From Polymorphum gilvum SL003B-26A1 (GTDB taxonomy: Bacteria; Pseudomonadota; Alphaproteobacteria; Rhizobiales; Stappiaceae): a stretch of 64,000 nucleotides of DNA. The stretch lies in assembly GCF_000192745.1 (NCBI RefSeq), contig NC_015259.1, positions 1,751,001 through 1,815,000 of the forward strand. Direction: 5' to 3'. The notes under the pieces were generated by a model, which saw nothing but the letters and a program-made list of their open reading frames with translations, was not told the origin of the DNA and ran no database searches. Positions 17,848 to 26,877 of this stretch are shown piece after piece; positions within the stretch are counted from its first letter, which is position 1; each line of letters opens with the position of its first letter. The position numbers were made by a program, and so were the translations under genes.

Positions 17848-18687
17848 ATGCAGGTTCAATCGATCAAGATCGCCGACATCACGGTCCCGGAGGGACGGCT
17901 CAGGGACATCGATCCGGAGTGGGCGCAGGCGCTCGCCGGCATGTTCGCCGAGGTTGGGCACAAGACGCCGATCGACGTAGCGGCCACGGAGACGGGCTTC
18001 GAGCTGGTCGCGGGCGGGCACCGGCTGGCGGCGGCCAGGCTGTGCAAGTGGAAGACGATCGAGGCGCGGGTGCTGGAGCCCACGGGCGCGCACCGGGCCG
18101 AGGAGCTTCGGCTGCACGAGGTTCTGGAGAACCTGGCGCGCAAGGACTTCACCGCGCTGGAGCGGTGCGAGGCGCTGGCCGAGCTGAAGCGTATCTACGA
18201 GGCGCTGCACCCGGAAACGAAGCACGGCGGCGACCGCAAGAGTCAAGCCACGAAAAACAAAGCAGAAAATCAAGAGCCAATTTTTGGCTTTTGCCAGAAT
18301 GCAGCACAGAGCACTGGCCTATCACTCAGCGCCGTAAAGCTCGCCGTGCAGATCTTCGAGGGCCTGTCGCGCGAGAGCCGCGAGCGGCTGAAGGGCACGG
18401 CGTTGGCGCAGAAGCAGAGCGAGCTGAAGGCGCTGGCCGCGCTGGACGCGGGGCTGCAGAAGACGGTCCTGGACCTGATTTTCGTCGAGCCGCCGCAGGC
18501 GGGCTCGACCGCCGAGGCGCTGATGCTGATCGACGGCAAGCGCCCGCCATCACCCACCGACCGGCTGTTCCGGACCGTGTCCGACAGCCTGATCAAACTG
18601 CCCAGGGCGTCCCGGTCGGCGGTGTTCCGCCAGCACAAGGCGGAGATCCTCGCCCTGGCCAAGAGGGAGAACTGGTTCGATGCGTAA
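17848..18687 (+). CDS. ParB/Spo0J-like protein of the early phage operon
   Basis: The 279-residue protein has a ParB N-terminal domain (GGHRLAAARLCKWKTIEARVL near residue 56, with HEVLENLARKDFTALERCEAL after it). A DNA-binding helix-turn-helix region follows around residues 150-190. The PNTP-type GGHRR motif reads GGHRL here. ParB-like genes recur in the early regions of alphaproteobacterial Mu-like phages. A role in DNA binding before transposition, or in gene control, is plausible. It starts 126 bp after the membrane protein and overlaps the next gene by 8 bp. Confidence 0.85.
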   Translation: MQVQSIKIADITVPEGRLRDIDPEWAQALAGMFAEVGHKTPIDVAATETGFELVAGGHRLAAARLCKWKTIEARVLEPTGAHRAEELRLHEVLENLARKDFTALERCEALAELKRIYEALHPETKHGGDRKSQATKNKAENQEPIFGFCQNAAQSTGLSLSAVKLAVQIFEGLSRESRERLKGTALAQKQSELKALAALDAGLQKTVLDLIFVEPPQAGSTAEALMLIDGKRPPSPTDRLFRTVSDSLIKLPRASRSAVFRQHKAEILALAKRENWFDA

Positions 18688-19138
18688 CCCTCGCGACCCA
18701 TACACCTACGATCTGTTCAAGGACTATCAGCCGCCGCGCGTCAGCGTCGGCTACGAGCCCGGCGCCATCAAGGGCACGCGGCTTGCGTCGCGGATCAGCC
18801 GCGCCGTGGCCAGGGCGATGAAGGAAAGCGGCAAGGACCGCACCACGATCGCCGGGCTGATGAGCGAGAAGCTCGGCCGTCGCGTCACGGTGACGACGCT
18901 GGAGGCGGACGCCTCGGAAGCCAAGACGGGCAACCAAATCACCCTGGAGCGCTTCATCGCGCTGATCCAGGCGACCGGCCGGACGGAGCTGCTCGGCTTC
19001 GTCGCCGAGCCGTTCGACCTGGTGGTGATCCCCAAGCGCTACGAGAACGTGATCGAGCTGGCCCTGATCGAGGACCAGCAGAAGATGATCGAGAGCCGGC
19101 GCCGGCTGCTGCAGGCGCAACTGAGGAGGGGGGCATGA
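18680..19138 (+). CDS. Conserved early phage protein, DNA-binding-like
   Basis: The 152-residue protein starts MRNPRDPYTYDLFKDYQPPR. It contains SRISRAVARAMKESGKDRTT followed by IAGLMSEKLGRRVTVTTLEA, which looks like a helix-turn-helix. It lies in a chain of overlapping genes just before the transposase and resembles conserved hypothetical proteins at this position in related prophages. Function is unknown. Confidence 0.7.
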   Translation: MRNPRDPYTYDLFKDYQPPRVSVGYEPGAIKGTRLASRISRAVARAMKESGKDRTTIAGLMSEKLGRRVTVTTLEADASEAKTGNQITLERFIALIQATGRTELLGFVAEPFDLVVIPKRYENVIELALIEDQQKMIESRRRLLQAQLRRGA

Positions 19139-19353
19139 AACACGTCGATATTCACCCGTGCTTTTCCTGCAAGCTGCCGGATTGCGATGACCAGTCATCG
19201 GATTGCGGACTGCGCCGGGCCTGCAACGCCTACCGCAGGTGCATCAAGAAAGGCGAAGAGATCTCCCAGGAAATGAGGGCAAAGTACAACATTGCCTACA
19301 AGGAGATCTATGCCGATCGCCGGAACGCAACGCGGCGGGGGGAACCGGCATGA
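19135..19353 (+). CDS. Small cysteine-rich early phage protein
   Basis: The 72-residue product has six cysteines in CFSCKLPDCDDQSSDCGLRR plus AC, in the pattern CxxC, C, C and C. This suggests a small zinc-binding fold. ATGA overlaps link it to the genes on both sides. A DNA- or protein-binding accessory role is likely but not shown. Confidence 0.7.
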   Translation: MKHVDIHPCFSCKLPDCDDQSSDCGLRRACNAYRRCIKKGEEISQEMRAKYNIAYKEIYADRRNATRRGEPA

Positions 19354-21515
19354 GGCTCTGGATGACGGCCCAGGAACTGGCGGACCTCCGGCTCGACGGC
19401 TTTCCCTCGACCAAGCGCGGGGTGCAGAAGCTGATCGACCGGGACGGCTGGGCCGCGTCCGGCCTGGCGCGCCGGCGCGAGGGCCGGGAGGGCGGCGGCG
19501 GGCTCGAATACCATATCGACCTGCTGCCGCTCGCCCAGCGGCTCGCCTATGCCGGCACGTTCGTGCGGATCGAGCGCGAGGACTTCGTTACGGAAACGGA
19601 CGTCAGCCTGTCGCCGGTCGAGCGCAGCGCCCGCGACGCGCGGCTGATCGTGCTCAAGGTGGCCGAACGGTTCCGCGCGCAAAGCGGCATGGGTGCGACC
19701 TCGGCCGATCACCTGTTTTCGCAACTCTACGAGGCCGGCCAGGTGCCCGTGCCGGAGTGGGTCAAGGAGCAGGTGAAGCGGGTGTCGCTGCGCACGCTGG
19801 CGCGCTGGCGCCAGGAGATGCGCAGAGACATCAACCGGCTCGCCTTCGATCCGTCGAACGCGCGCAAGGGCACCGGCGTGCTCGACCGGGCGGAGGGCGG
19901 GCGGCTGCGGTCCTACTGCCTGGCGCTCTACGCGTCCAACCAGTTCCTCAGCGCCAAGCATATCAGGAACGCCGCGCTCGCCGAGTTCGGGCAGAGTGTC
20001 CTGGTCGACGGCGCCAGGGGACAGGCACGGGTGCCGATGCCGCCTTTAAGGACGTTTCAAAACGCCCTTAAAGGCTGGAAGGACAGCCACCGCAACGAGC
20101 TGATGCGGCTGACCGATCCGGACGCCTACAAGTCGAAGGTCCGCTTCTCGGCAACGGGGGCGACCCGCGCCGAGCGGTTCAACGAGCTATGGCAGATCGA
20201 CGCCTCGCCCTCCGACGTGATGACCAAGGAAGGCCGGCGCAATCTCTACATGCTGACCGAAATCTATTCGCGCAGCGTGCTGCTGTTCTTCACCGAGACG
20301 CCGCGCGCGGCGGCGGTCGGGATGATGGTGCGCAAGGGGATCCTGACCTGGGGCGTGCCGGAGACGATCAAGACGGACAACGGCTCGGACTTCAAGGCGA
20401 CCGCCACCCGGAGGCTGATGGACGCGCTCGGGATCGTCCAGGACTTTTCCGCCGCCTATTCGCCCGAACAGAAGGGCGCGGTGGAACGGGTGATCGGCAC
20501 GTTCCAGCGCGACTGCGCGGCGACCCTGCCGGGCTTCATCGGCCACTCCGTCGCCGACCGCAAGGTGATCGAGGCACGCAAGGCGTTCTCGGCGCGGCTC
20601 GGCACCGACGACGACGTGCTGTTCCAGGTCGATCTGACCGGCGCCGAGCTGCAGGCCGAGGCCGACCGCTGGGCGGCGCTGCAATACGCGCACACGCCTC
20701 ACGAGGCGCTGAAGCGCAAGACGCCGTTCCAGGTCGCGAGCGCCTGGCAGGGCAGCATCCGGGCGATCAGCGATCCGGCGAGCCTGGACGTGCTGCTGGC
20801 GCCGGTGGCCGGCAAGGACGGTCTGCGCCGGGTGACCAAGCAGGGCGTGAAGGTGGACCGCGATTACTACGTGCCGTTCGGCGTGCTGCCGGGCCGCGAG
20901 GTGTTCTGCCGCCGCGACCCGGAGGATCTCGGCCGGTTGTGGCTGTTCGAGCCGGACGGGGAAACCTACCTGGGCGAGGCCATCTGCCCGTCGCTGTCCG
21001 GTGCCGATCCGGTCGAGACCATCGCCAGGGCCCGCGCCATGCAGAAGGCGCTGGAGGAAGCGGCGCTCGCCGACATTCGCCGCGAGAAGCGCAAGATCAC
21101 GCCGCGCACCGTCATGGACGCGCAGCGCGCCGCCTACCAGCACAACGCCAGCGTGCTCGCCTTCCCGCAGACGCGGGAAAGCCACGCCACTGCGAAGATC
21201 GAAGCCGCCGCCGCCGTCCGCAAGAAGGCCACCGGTCCCAAGCCGCTCTCCGACCGGGAGGCGGCGGTGATGGAAAGCCTGAAGGCCGCGCCGGCGCCGC
21301 AGCCGGCGCAGGTGCACCAGATCTCCGACCTGGAAACCCCGGACGCGCGCTATCGCCGCGCGCTGCAGTTCGAACAGCGGATCGCCTCCGGCGTCGCCTT
21401 GCCGGAGCGCGACGCGCTGTGGCTGACGAGCTACCAGGCCGGACCGGAATACCGGGCCCACAAGCTGCTGTCGCAGCACGGGGCCTCCAGGAAACGCGTG
21501 CCGCCCGCGTCGTGA
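19350..21515 (+). CDS. Mu-type DDE transposase (MuA homologue)
   Basis: The 721-residue protein has an N-terminal Mu winged-helix DNA-binding domain (MTAQELADLRLDGFPSTKRG), further DNA-binding regions and a DDE catalytic core. Catalytic residues are Asp284 (ELWQIDASPSD), Asp343 (IKTDNGSDF) and Glu379 (KGAVERVIG). A Mu-type C-terminal beta-barrel and a helical tail follow, the latter probably contacting the B ATPase. It cuts and joins the prophage ends at the GCGCAAGTTCGGATGGCA sites. ATG 19350 overlaps the preceding stop. The catalytic triad is intact. Confidence 0.97.
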   Translation: MRLWMTAQELADLRLDGFPSTKRGVQKLIDRDGWAASGLARRREGREGGGGLEYHIDLLPLAQRLAYAGTFVRIEREDFVTETDVSLSPVERSARDARLIVLKVAERFRAQSGMGATSADHLFSQLYEAGQVPVPEWVKEQVKRVSLRTLARWRQEMRRDINRLAFDPSNARKGTGVLDRAEGGRLRSYCLALYASNQFLSAKHIRNAALAEFGQSVLVDGARGQARVPMPPLRTFQNALKGWKDSHRNELMRLTDPDAYKSKVRFSATGATRAERFNELWQIDASPSDVMTKEGRRNLYMLTEIYSRSVLLFFTETPRAAAVGMMVRKGILTWGVPETIKTDNGSDFKATATRRLMDALGIVQDFSAAYSPEQKGAVERVIGTFQRDCAATLPGFIGHSVADRKVIEARKAFSARLGTDDDVLFQVDLTGAELQAEADRWAALQYAHTPHEALKRKTPFQVASAWQGSIRAISDPASLDVLLAPVAGKDGLRRVTKQGVKVDRDYYVPFGVLPGREVFCRRDPEDLGRLWLFEPDGETYLGEAICPSLSGADPVETIARARAMQKALEEAALADIRREKRKITPRTVMDAQRAAYQHNASVLAFPQTRESHATAKIEAAAAVRKKATGPKPLSDREAAVMESLKAAPAPQPAQVHQISDLETPDARYRRALQFEQRIASGVALPERDALWLTSYQAGPEYRAHKLLSQHGASRKRVPPAS

Positions 21516-21586
21516 TGGGCAAGAAAACGGCCCCGAAGGAGGCAACCTCCGGGGCCGGCAATCGACAACTCCAAGAGGATGGAAGC

Positions 21587-22351
21587 ATGACCAAGCTTGA
21601 CACGCCTGTCAAGAACGCCGCCGGCGGACTGGCCGCCCTGAAGAACGTCGCCCGGTTCATGACGCTGGTGGAGACGCTGCGCGGCCGCAGCGCGCACCTG
21701 CCCGGCATCGGCGTCTTCAACGGCCCGTCCGGCTACGGCAAGAGCTATTCGGCGATCTACGCGCAGAACCTGACCGGGGCGCTCCGCGTCGAGGTGGGCG
21801 ACAGCTGGACGCGCAAGAAGTTCCTGCAGTCGATCGTGCGGGAAGCCGGCCACGAGCCGGGGCGGGCGACCATCGCCGACCTGACGGAACAGGCGATCCT
21901 GGTGCTCGGCGACGACTGGGACCGGCCGCTGATCATCGACGAGGCCGACAAGCTCGCGGACAAGGGCATGCTGGAGCTGGTGCGCGAGATCCAGGAGCAC
22001 TCCCAGGTGCCGATGCTGCTGATCGGCGAGGAGCTGCTGCCGGCCAAGCTGCAGCAGGTCGAGCGGGTGCACAACCGGGTGCTGGAGTGGGTGCCGGCCG
22101 AGCCGTGCGACATCGACGACACCCATGCGCTGGCCGATCTGTTCTGCCCGGAGCTGACCCTGTCCGACAGCCTGCTGGAACGGCTGCTGGAGCGCTCCGG
22201 CGGCCGGGCGCGGCGGATCGTGGTCAACCTCAACAAGCTCAAGGAACACGCGCGCAACCGGCAGCTTTCGAAACTGTCGGCGGAGGCCTTCGCCGACGAC
22301 TGGTTCTACACCGGCGAGCCGCCGCGCCGCCTGTCGAGGAGGGTCGCCTGA
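21587..22351 (+). CDS. Mu B-type ATPase (target DNA activator)
   Basis: The 254-residue AAA+ protein has Walker A GPSGYGKS (residues 46-53) and Walker B PLIIDEADK. It lies directly after the transposase gene, as MuB does. MuB binds target DNA with ATP, recruits the transposase and gives target immunity. It lacks the long N-terminal DNA-binding region of Mu's own B and is closer to the shorter TniB-like form. Its stop overlaps the next start in TGATG. Confidence 0.93.
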   Translation: MTKLDTPVKNAAGGLAALKNVARFMTLVETLRGRSAHLPGIGVFNGPSGYGKSYSAIYAQNLTGALRVEVGDSWTRKKFLQSIVREAGHEPGRATIADLTEQAILVLGDDWDRPLIIDEADKLADKGMLELVREIQEHSQVPMLLIGEELLPAKLQQVERVHNRVLEWVPAEPCDIDDTHALADLFCPELTLSDSLLERLLERSGGRARRIVVNLNKLKEHARNRQLSKLSAEAFADDWFYTGEPPRRLSRRVA

Positions 22352-22992
22352 TGCCGATCCAGCTTGAACTGAAGGTGACCGCCGGCACGCCGGTCTATCG
22401 CGGCCACGACCATTACTGGAGCGTGATCCGGGACCTCGGCGCAGGCGGCGGCCTGTTCACCCGCGACGAGGTGTGCAAGCGCTGCAACGATCCGACCGAC
22501 AGGTGCATCGACGACTTCCTCGGCCGCCTGAAGAAGGCCGGCTACCTGAAGGTGGTGCGCAGCGAGTTTGGGCCGACGGCGCGCGGCGGCAAGGCGCGCG
22601 CCGACGTCTACGAGCTGCTGAAGCGGCCGGCGCAGACCCCGATCGTCAACCGCGACGGCTCGATCGGCACGCAGGGGCTCGGCCAGGCGCAAATGTGGAC
22701 GGCGATGCGGTCGTTGCCGCATTTCACCAAGCACGAGCTGGCGATCGTCGCCTCGACCGAACTGGTGCGGGTCGCGGTCGAGGCGGCCTCGCGCTACGCC
22801 CGGCTGCTGGAAAAGGCGGGCTACCTGCAGGTGGTGCGCGGCGGCAGGCCGGGCACGCCGCGCGTCTGGCGGCTGAAGCCGTCGATGAACACGGGGCCGC
22901 AAGCGCCGAAGATCCTGACCGGCAAGGTCGTGTGGGACGCCAACCGACAGCAGGTGATGGGCACCATGGACGCGGTCGAGGTGGCTGCATGA
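22351..22992 (+). CDS. Early phage protein with repeated winged-helix-like segments
   Basis: The 213-residue protein has two similar segments: DDFLGRLKKAGYLKVVRSEF, and later YARLLEKAGYLQVVRGGRPG. Both look like the recognition part of winged helices, suggesting a tandem DNA-binding protein. It follows B with a one-base overlap and ends in an ATGA overlap with the next gene. Similar proteins occur at this place in other Mu-like phages. The target is unknown. Confidence 0.7.
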   Translation: MPIQLELKVTAGTPVYRGHDHYWSVIRDLGAGGGLFTRDEVCKRCNDPTDRCIDDFLGRLKKAGYLKVVRSEFGPTARGGKARADVYELLKRPAQTPIVNRDGSIGTQGLGQAQMWTAMRSLPHFTKHELAIVASTELVRVAVEAASRYARLLEKAGYLQVVRGGRPGTPRVWRLKPSMNTGPQAPKILTGKVVWDANRQQVMGTMDAVEVAA

Positions 22993-23369
22993 TCACCATG
23001 ACCGAAAAGGCCAGGGCCGCCTGGGGACCGGCGCTGCCGGACTGGGTGCGCGAGCTCGCGGAGCTGGCGACCCGCAGCGGCCTCAACGCCTGCGCCCGCC
23101 GCCTCGGCTACTCGTCGACCACGATCAGCCAGGTGATCTCGGCGAAGTATCCGGGCGATCTCGAAAGACTTGAGGAGACCGTGCGCGGCGCGCTGATGGG
23201 CAAGACCGTCGGCTGTCCGGTGCTCGGCGAGATCGGCCTGGACGCGTGCCTGGCCTGGCAGGCCAAGCCGCGCGCCGTCACCAACGCCATCCGCAGCCGC
23301 GTCTATCGCGCCTGCCGTTCCAACTGCCCGCACTCGCGCCTGAAAGGACACTCGCATGTTGAGCGATGA
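22989..23369 (+). CDS. Early phage protein with helix-turn-helix
   Basis: The 126-residue product contains LATRSGLNACARRLGYSSTT, then ISQVISAKYPGDLERLEETV, a clear helix-turn-helix. It has four Cys residues, including Cys78 and two near RACRSNC. It resembles small conserved Mu-like phage regulators. The upstream reading frame is only a shadow of the preceding gene. It overlaps the preceding gene by 4 bp and the next by 14 bp. Confidence 0.75.
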   Translation: MITMTEKARAAWGPALPDWVRELAELATRSGLNACARRLGYSSTTISQVISAKYPGDLERLEETVRGALMGKTVGCPVLGEIGLDACLAWQAKPRAVTNAIRSRVYRACRSNCPHSRLKGHSHVER

Positions 23370-23628
23370 CATCACAAATCTGTGCCGCAACCTGTTCGTC
23401 AAGTCGGCCGAGCTCGGCCGCGACGATCCGATGCACGGCTACCTGATGAAGGTGGCCGGCCGGCTGCAGGCGCTGCGCGACCAGGCGTTCGAGCTGGAGC
23501 GCGCGCGGATCGCGCCGCAGTTTCGCGGTCCCGTGCTGATCGACCTCAGCAACGACAAGGTGATCCCGCTCGCCCGCTTCAAGCGTCCCGTGAGGCCGCA
23601 GGCCGGCGACGGGGGAGGTGCGGCATGA
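23356..23628 (+). CDS. Small early phage protein
   Basis: The 90-residue product (MLSDDITNLCRNLFVKSAEL...) is mostly helical, with a possible coiled-coil stretch around residues 28-52. No family is recognised. Overlaps with both neighbours support it as a real gene. Confidence 0.6.
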   Translation: MLSDDITNLCRNLFVKSAELGRDDPMHGYLMKVAGRLQALRDQAFELERARIAPQFRGPVLIDLSNDKVIPLARFKRPVRPQAGDGGGAA

Positions 23629-24017
23629 GCGAGGCCCTGCACGATTTGGTCGACGAGATACTGGCCGCGGTCTTCGACGGCCGCGGCCCGGACACGCCCG
23701 CCTCGATCGCGGCCGCCGAGGTGGCCGCCCGGCTGCTCAGCGGCGGCACGAGCCGCGCCGACCTCGTCCAGTCCATCAGCCGACTGATCGTCGCCGTCGA
23801 TCAGGAGTTGCGCCAGCGCGAGATGCTGCGTCGGGAAGCGGCCGAGCGGCGGCTCGTGCCGGCCCCGACCGGCCGGCGCTGGCGGGTCAACCCGCTGCTC
23901 GACACGATGCTCCCCGACCTGAGGCGCGACGGCCAAGCCGATCCGACCCCGACCCTCATGGGCGACCCGGCGCCGGGCCGCTCCGCCCTCGACCAACGCA
24001 ATGGAGGTATTCAGTGA
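23625..24017 (+). CDS. Small early phage protein
   Basis: The 130-residue product starts at ATG 23625, in an ATGA overlap with the gene before it. Residues 1-80 look helical (LHDLVDEILAAVFDGRG...); the C-terminal part is basic and Pro/Arg rich. No family is recognised. Confidence 0.6.
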   Translation: MSEALHDLVDEILAAVFDGRGPDTPASIAAAEVAARLLSGGTSRADLVQSISRLIVAVDQELRQREMLRREAAERRLVPAPTGRRWRVNPLLDTMLPDLRRDGQADPTPTLMGDPAPGRSALDQRNGGIQ

Positions 24018-24673
24018 CCGACATCCCCGCAACCGACCCCGCAACCGACGACGGCGTCATCGACATCGCCGGCAAACCCTACATGGCCGACGCGAAAGGC
24101 TCCCTCGTGCCGCTCGAAATGGTCAAGCCGATGGACAAGCTGCAGGACGAGCTGGTCCGCAAGGTGTTGGGCTTTGCCCGCGACCTGAGCGCCCAGATCG
24201 GCCGGTTTCGCGGGCACACATTCGAGGACATCGGATCTCTCGAAGCGCTGCTCGCCCAGGAGTACGACGCCACGATCGGCGGGCGGAAAGGCAACAAGAC
24301 GCTGCTCAGCTTCGACAGCCGGATGAAAATCGAGGTGAAGGTCTCGGATTTCATCGACTTCGGCCCGGAGCTCCAGATCGCCAAGACGCTCATTGACGAG
24401 TGCCTCAACGAGTGGTCGGCCGAAAGCCGGCCGGAGATCCGCGCCATCGTGACCCGCGCCTTCAACACGGACAAGGCCGGCTGCATCAACAAATCGGAAA
24501 TCTTCATGCTGCTCCGGCTCGATATCGAGGACGAGCGGTGGCGTCGCGCCATGGACGCGATCCGCGAGGCGATGCGCGTCGTCGGGTCCAAGACCTACCT
24601 GCGCTTCTACGAGCGCGCCTCGGCCGACGCGGCCTGGGAACCCGTCACCATCGATCTGGCGAGGGCGTCGTGA
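24014..24673 (+). CDS. DUF3164 family phage protein
   Basis: The 219-residue protein starts at GTG 24014 after the ribosome-binding site TGGAGG. The sequence IAGKPYMADAKGSLVPLEMV, then MLGFAR-like VRKVLGFARDL and KTLLSFDSRMKIEV, matches DUF3164, a family found almost only in Mu-like phages. It probably acts early, in DNA transactions. It overlaps both neighbours by a few bases. Its molecular function is not known. Confidence 0.85.
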   Translation: MTDIPATDPATDDGVIDIAGKPYMADAKGSLVPLEMVKPMDKLQDELVRKVLGFARDLSAQIGRFRGHTFEDIGSLEALLAQEYDATIGGRKGNKTLLSFDSRMKIEVKVSDFIDFGPELQIAKTLIDECLNEWSAESRPEIRAIVTRAFNTDKAGCINKSEIFMLLRLDIEDERWRRAMDAIREAMRVVGSKTYLRFYERASADAAWEPVTIDLARAS

Positions 24674-24975
24674 TGGCGAACGAGAAGTCCGCCGACGAAC
24701 GCAAGCTGCGCCGGCTGACCGATTTGCTCGATCGCGCGCTTTTCGAGCTGCGCGGCGAGCTCGTGTCGATGGTCGAAACCGCGTGCGAGCTCGCCTGGGA
24801 CGGCATGGATCATGTCCCGGTGCCTGGCACGGCCTGCCCGGTATCGGTGCCCGGCATCGCCGCGCGCGCGCTGCTCATCATCGAGATCGAGGCGGAGATC
24901 GGCAGGCCGGCCGAGCATCCGGAGCCGCAGTGGCTGGACGATCTGCTCGATGGCAAGTGGGGGCTGATAACATGA
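24673..24975 (+). CDS. Small early phage protein
   Basis: The 100-residue acidic protein starts at ATG 24673 (TGATG overlap). It has LLDRALFELRGELVSMVETA and no recognised domain. Position in the overlapping chain supports it as real. Confidence 0.55.
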   Translation: MANEKSADERKLRRLTDLLDRALFELRGELVSMVETACELAWDGMDHVPVPGTACPVSVPGIAARALLIIEIEAEIGRPAEHPEPQWLDDLLDGKWGLIT

Positions 24976-25262
24976 TCTACGCCGTAGGACACCGTGACAC
25001 CTATGAGACGGCGCTTGACCGGTCCCAGGTGATGAAGATGGGCAAGCGCGAGGTCTTTAAAGGTGTGCCCTACGCCGGCTGCGCCGTCTGGAGGACCGCG
25101 GCAGAGGCGCGTGAGTATCTGCTTCGGACCGGGTACGACACCTATGAGGTCTACGGCGTCGTTGCATCGTGGGAGCTCCACACCGAGCAGATTGATGGCG
25201 AGCCATTCCGCCGACTGCTCCATGACTGCCTCCTCCTGCGGATCGGGAGCGAGCGGTCATGA
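24972..25262 (+). CDS. Small early phage protein
   Basis: The 96-residue protein starts at ATG 24972, overlapping the previous stop. It has many aromatic residues (VYGVVASWELHTEQIDGEPF) and looks like a small alpha/beta protein. It has a single conserved-looking motif YAGCAVWRTAAEAREYLLRT. Function is unknown. Confidence 0.6.
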   Translation: MIYAVGHRDTYETALDRSQVMKMGKREVFKGVPYAGCAVWRTAAEAREYLLRTGYDTYEVYGVVASWELHTEQIDGEPFRRLLHDCLLLRIGSERS

Positions 25263-25534
25263 AACCCGCCGCTGTCCTGCGAGTTTCCTTTGAAGATTGC
25301 GGCCAGGATTTCCTGTGGTGGGAGATCGACACCGCGACCGGCCGCATCGTCGGGTGCAGTCCCCTTCAAGGTGGTCTGTGGGCGAGCGGCGACTATCGTG
25401 TCGATCTTGACACGATCTCGGTCGCGCGGCGCCCGCGCGTTTATCACCGACATCGGGCTAGGTCCCGCACATTAAATCATTTGATCGTCGCCATCGGCCC
25501 GGCGCCTCAGGGGGGGGGTATTCGATGCCTTTGA
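25259..25534 (+). CDS. Small phage protein of unknown function
   Basis: The 91-residue product (MKPAAVLRVSFEDCGQDFLW...) overlaps the preceding stop by 4 bp. It is beta-rich at its N-terminus and basic in its second half. No family is recognised; the C-terminus may be out-of-frame sequence, so the gene is uncertain. Confidence 0.45.
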   Translation: MKPAAVLRVSFEDCGQDFLWWEIDTATGRIVGCSPLQGGLWASGDYRVDLDTISVARRPRVYHRHRARSRTLNHLIVAIGPAPQGGGIRCL

Positions 25535-25582
25535 TCCACGAGTTGATCCGCGAGGCGCCCTGTAAGGAGGGAGGACTTTGAC

Positions 25583-25822
25583 ATGTCCATCCGCGGCCAC
25601 GATCCCGGCCACGATCCCGGTGCCCGCCGCCAGGAGCTGCTCGGCGAAGCCCGGCGCCACCGCTACAGGCTGCACCGATTGCCAGGGCTGACCGCCGAGC
25701 TCCGGGCGGTCACCAACGAGCTCTTGCGACAGGAGCTCTCGACGGCCGCTCGCGCGGCCACGGCGTCAACCGAGGGTCCGGACGAGGAGCGTCCGGACCG
25801 ATTGAGATGGTGGGACAGATGA
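25583..25822 (+). CDS. Small basic phage protein
   Basis: The 79-residue product begins MSIRGHDPGHDPGARRQELL after GGAGGGAGGACTT, a strong ribosome-binding site. It is Arg-rich and probably helical. It ends in an ATGA overlap with gemA, which favours a real gene. Function is unknown. Confidence 0.55.
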   Translation: MSIRGHDPGHDPGARRQELLGEARRHRYRLHRLPGLTAELRAVTNELLRQELSTAARAATASTEGPDEERPDRLRWWDR

Positions 25823-26451
25823 CAGCACACGCACTCATCCACGTGGGGCTCAAGCAGCTCGGCATCGCCGGCGACGACGCCCGCGACCTCTACGAGCGGG
25901 TGACAGGCGCGCGCAGCCTGCGCGCCATGACGCCGCCGCAGCACCAGGCGGTGGTGGACGAGCTGCATCGCCTCGGCTTCAAACGGTCTTCGAGGTCCGG
26001 GTCGGCCAAGCGCGCCACCGGACCCTACGCCGGCAAGCTGCAGGCTCTGTGGATCGCGGGCTACAATCTGGGCGTCGTGCGGGACAAGACCGACGCGGCG
26101 ATGATCGCCTTCTTGAAGCGCCAGACCGACCTCGACCATCACCGCTTCCTGCGCGAGGCTGCCGACGCCAACAGGGCGATCGACGCGCTCAAGCTCTGGA
26201 TCCGGCGCGCCACGGGCAACGACGGACTGTTCCGCAAGGATCGCAGTCTGCCGGATCTCTACAACGACTTCCGCTTTCAGATCGTGCTGCACATCTGGTC
26301 GGAGCTGATCAAGAGAAACGCCGCGCCGGCCGGCACGCTGACTGCCTGGCTGATCCAGACCATCGGCAACATGCCAACGGAGCTGACGGCCAAACAATGG
26401 ATCGCCGCGCAGAACCGGCTCGGCAAGCTGCTGCGGGAGGTGAAAAAGTGA
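25819..26451 (+). CDS. gemA: GemA-like phage regulator (gp16 family, DUF1018)
   Basis: The 210-residue protein shows the GemA signature: HVGLKQLGIAGDDARDLYER followed by GARSLRAMTPPQHQAVVDEL. It has the pattern YAGKLQALWIAGYNLGVV. GemA of Mu affects host gene expression and DNA topology and lies just upstream of mor, as here. ATG 25819 overlaps the gene before it; an in-frame ATG at 25807 is less likely. It ends in a GTGA overlap with mor. Confidence 0.88.
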   Translation: MTAHALIHVGLKQLGIAGDDARDLYERVTGARSLRAMTPPQHQAVVDELHRLGFKRSSRSGSAKRATGPYAGKLQALWIAGYNLGVVRDKTDAAMIAFLKRQTDLDHHRFLREAADANRAIDALKLWIRRATGNDGLFRKDRSLPDLYNDFRFQIVLHIWSELIKRNAAPAGTLTAWLIQTIGNMPTELTAKQWIAAQNRLGKLLREVKK

Positions 26452-26822
26452 CGGCCAAGCTGCCCGAACCGCCCGCCAACGTCGCGCCCTTCGTCGAGGC
26501 GCTCGGGGTCGACGACGCGGTCGCGCTGTTCCTGAACCTGGGCGGGACCGAGGTCTACCTGCCGGCCCAGTCGTCCAGGCGGTCCATGGCCGCGCGCACC
26601 ATCGGCGCCGACAAGGTCGACGCCCTTGCGCGCGTGCTCGGTCACGGCTATTACAGGGTGCCGGTGGCGAACACCTGGATCGCCCAGGTGATGCGCGCCC
26701 GTGGCGCGACCAACGCGGAAATCGCCCGCACGCTGCGGGTGGACGTTTCGACCGTGCGCAAGTGGCTGCCCGCCCAGGACGGCCCGTCGCGGCAACTGGA
26801 TTTCTTCTCCAGGACCGGCTGA
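26448..26822 (+). CDS. Mor-like transcription activator of middle/late genes
   Basis: The 124-residue protein starts at GTG 26448. It has the Mor/C family layout: a dimerisation N-terminus (GGTEVYLPAQSSRRSMAART) and a C-terminal helix-turn-helix (RGATNAEIARTLRVDVSTVR). In Mu, Mor switches on the middle promoter. It is the last gene of the early operon. A hairpin follows at 26878, and the lysis genes start at 26987, so the promoter it activates probably lies in between. Confidence 0.87.
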   Translation: MTAKLPEPPANVAPFVEALGVDDAVALFLNLGGTEVYLPAQSSRRSMAARTIGADKVDALARVLGHGYYRVPVANTWIAQVMRARGATNAEIARTLRVDVSTVRKWLPAQDGPSRQLDFFSRTG

Positions 26823-26877
26823 CGGCCGGTCCTGTGGCCCTCAGGCACACTCCCGGATTTAGACCCGCATGAGCGCC

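Noticed and set aside
20043-20073. Inverted repeat CTTTAAGG...CCTTAAAG as a regulatory site
   Set aside because: It lies inside the transposase coding region and may be chance. TTTAAA-type words also occur at several other phage positions without clear pattern.
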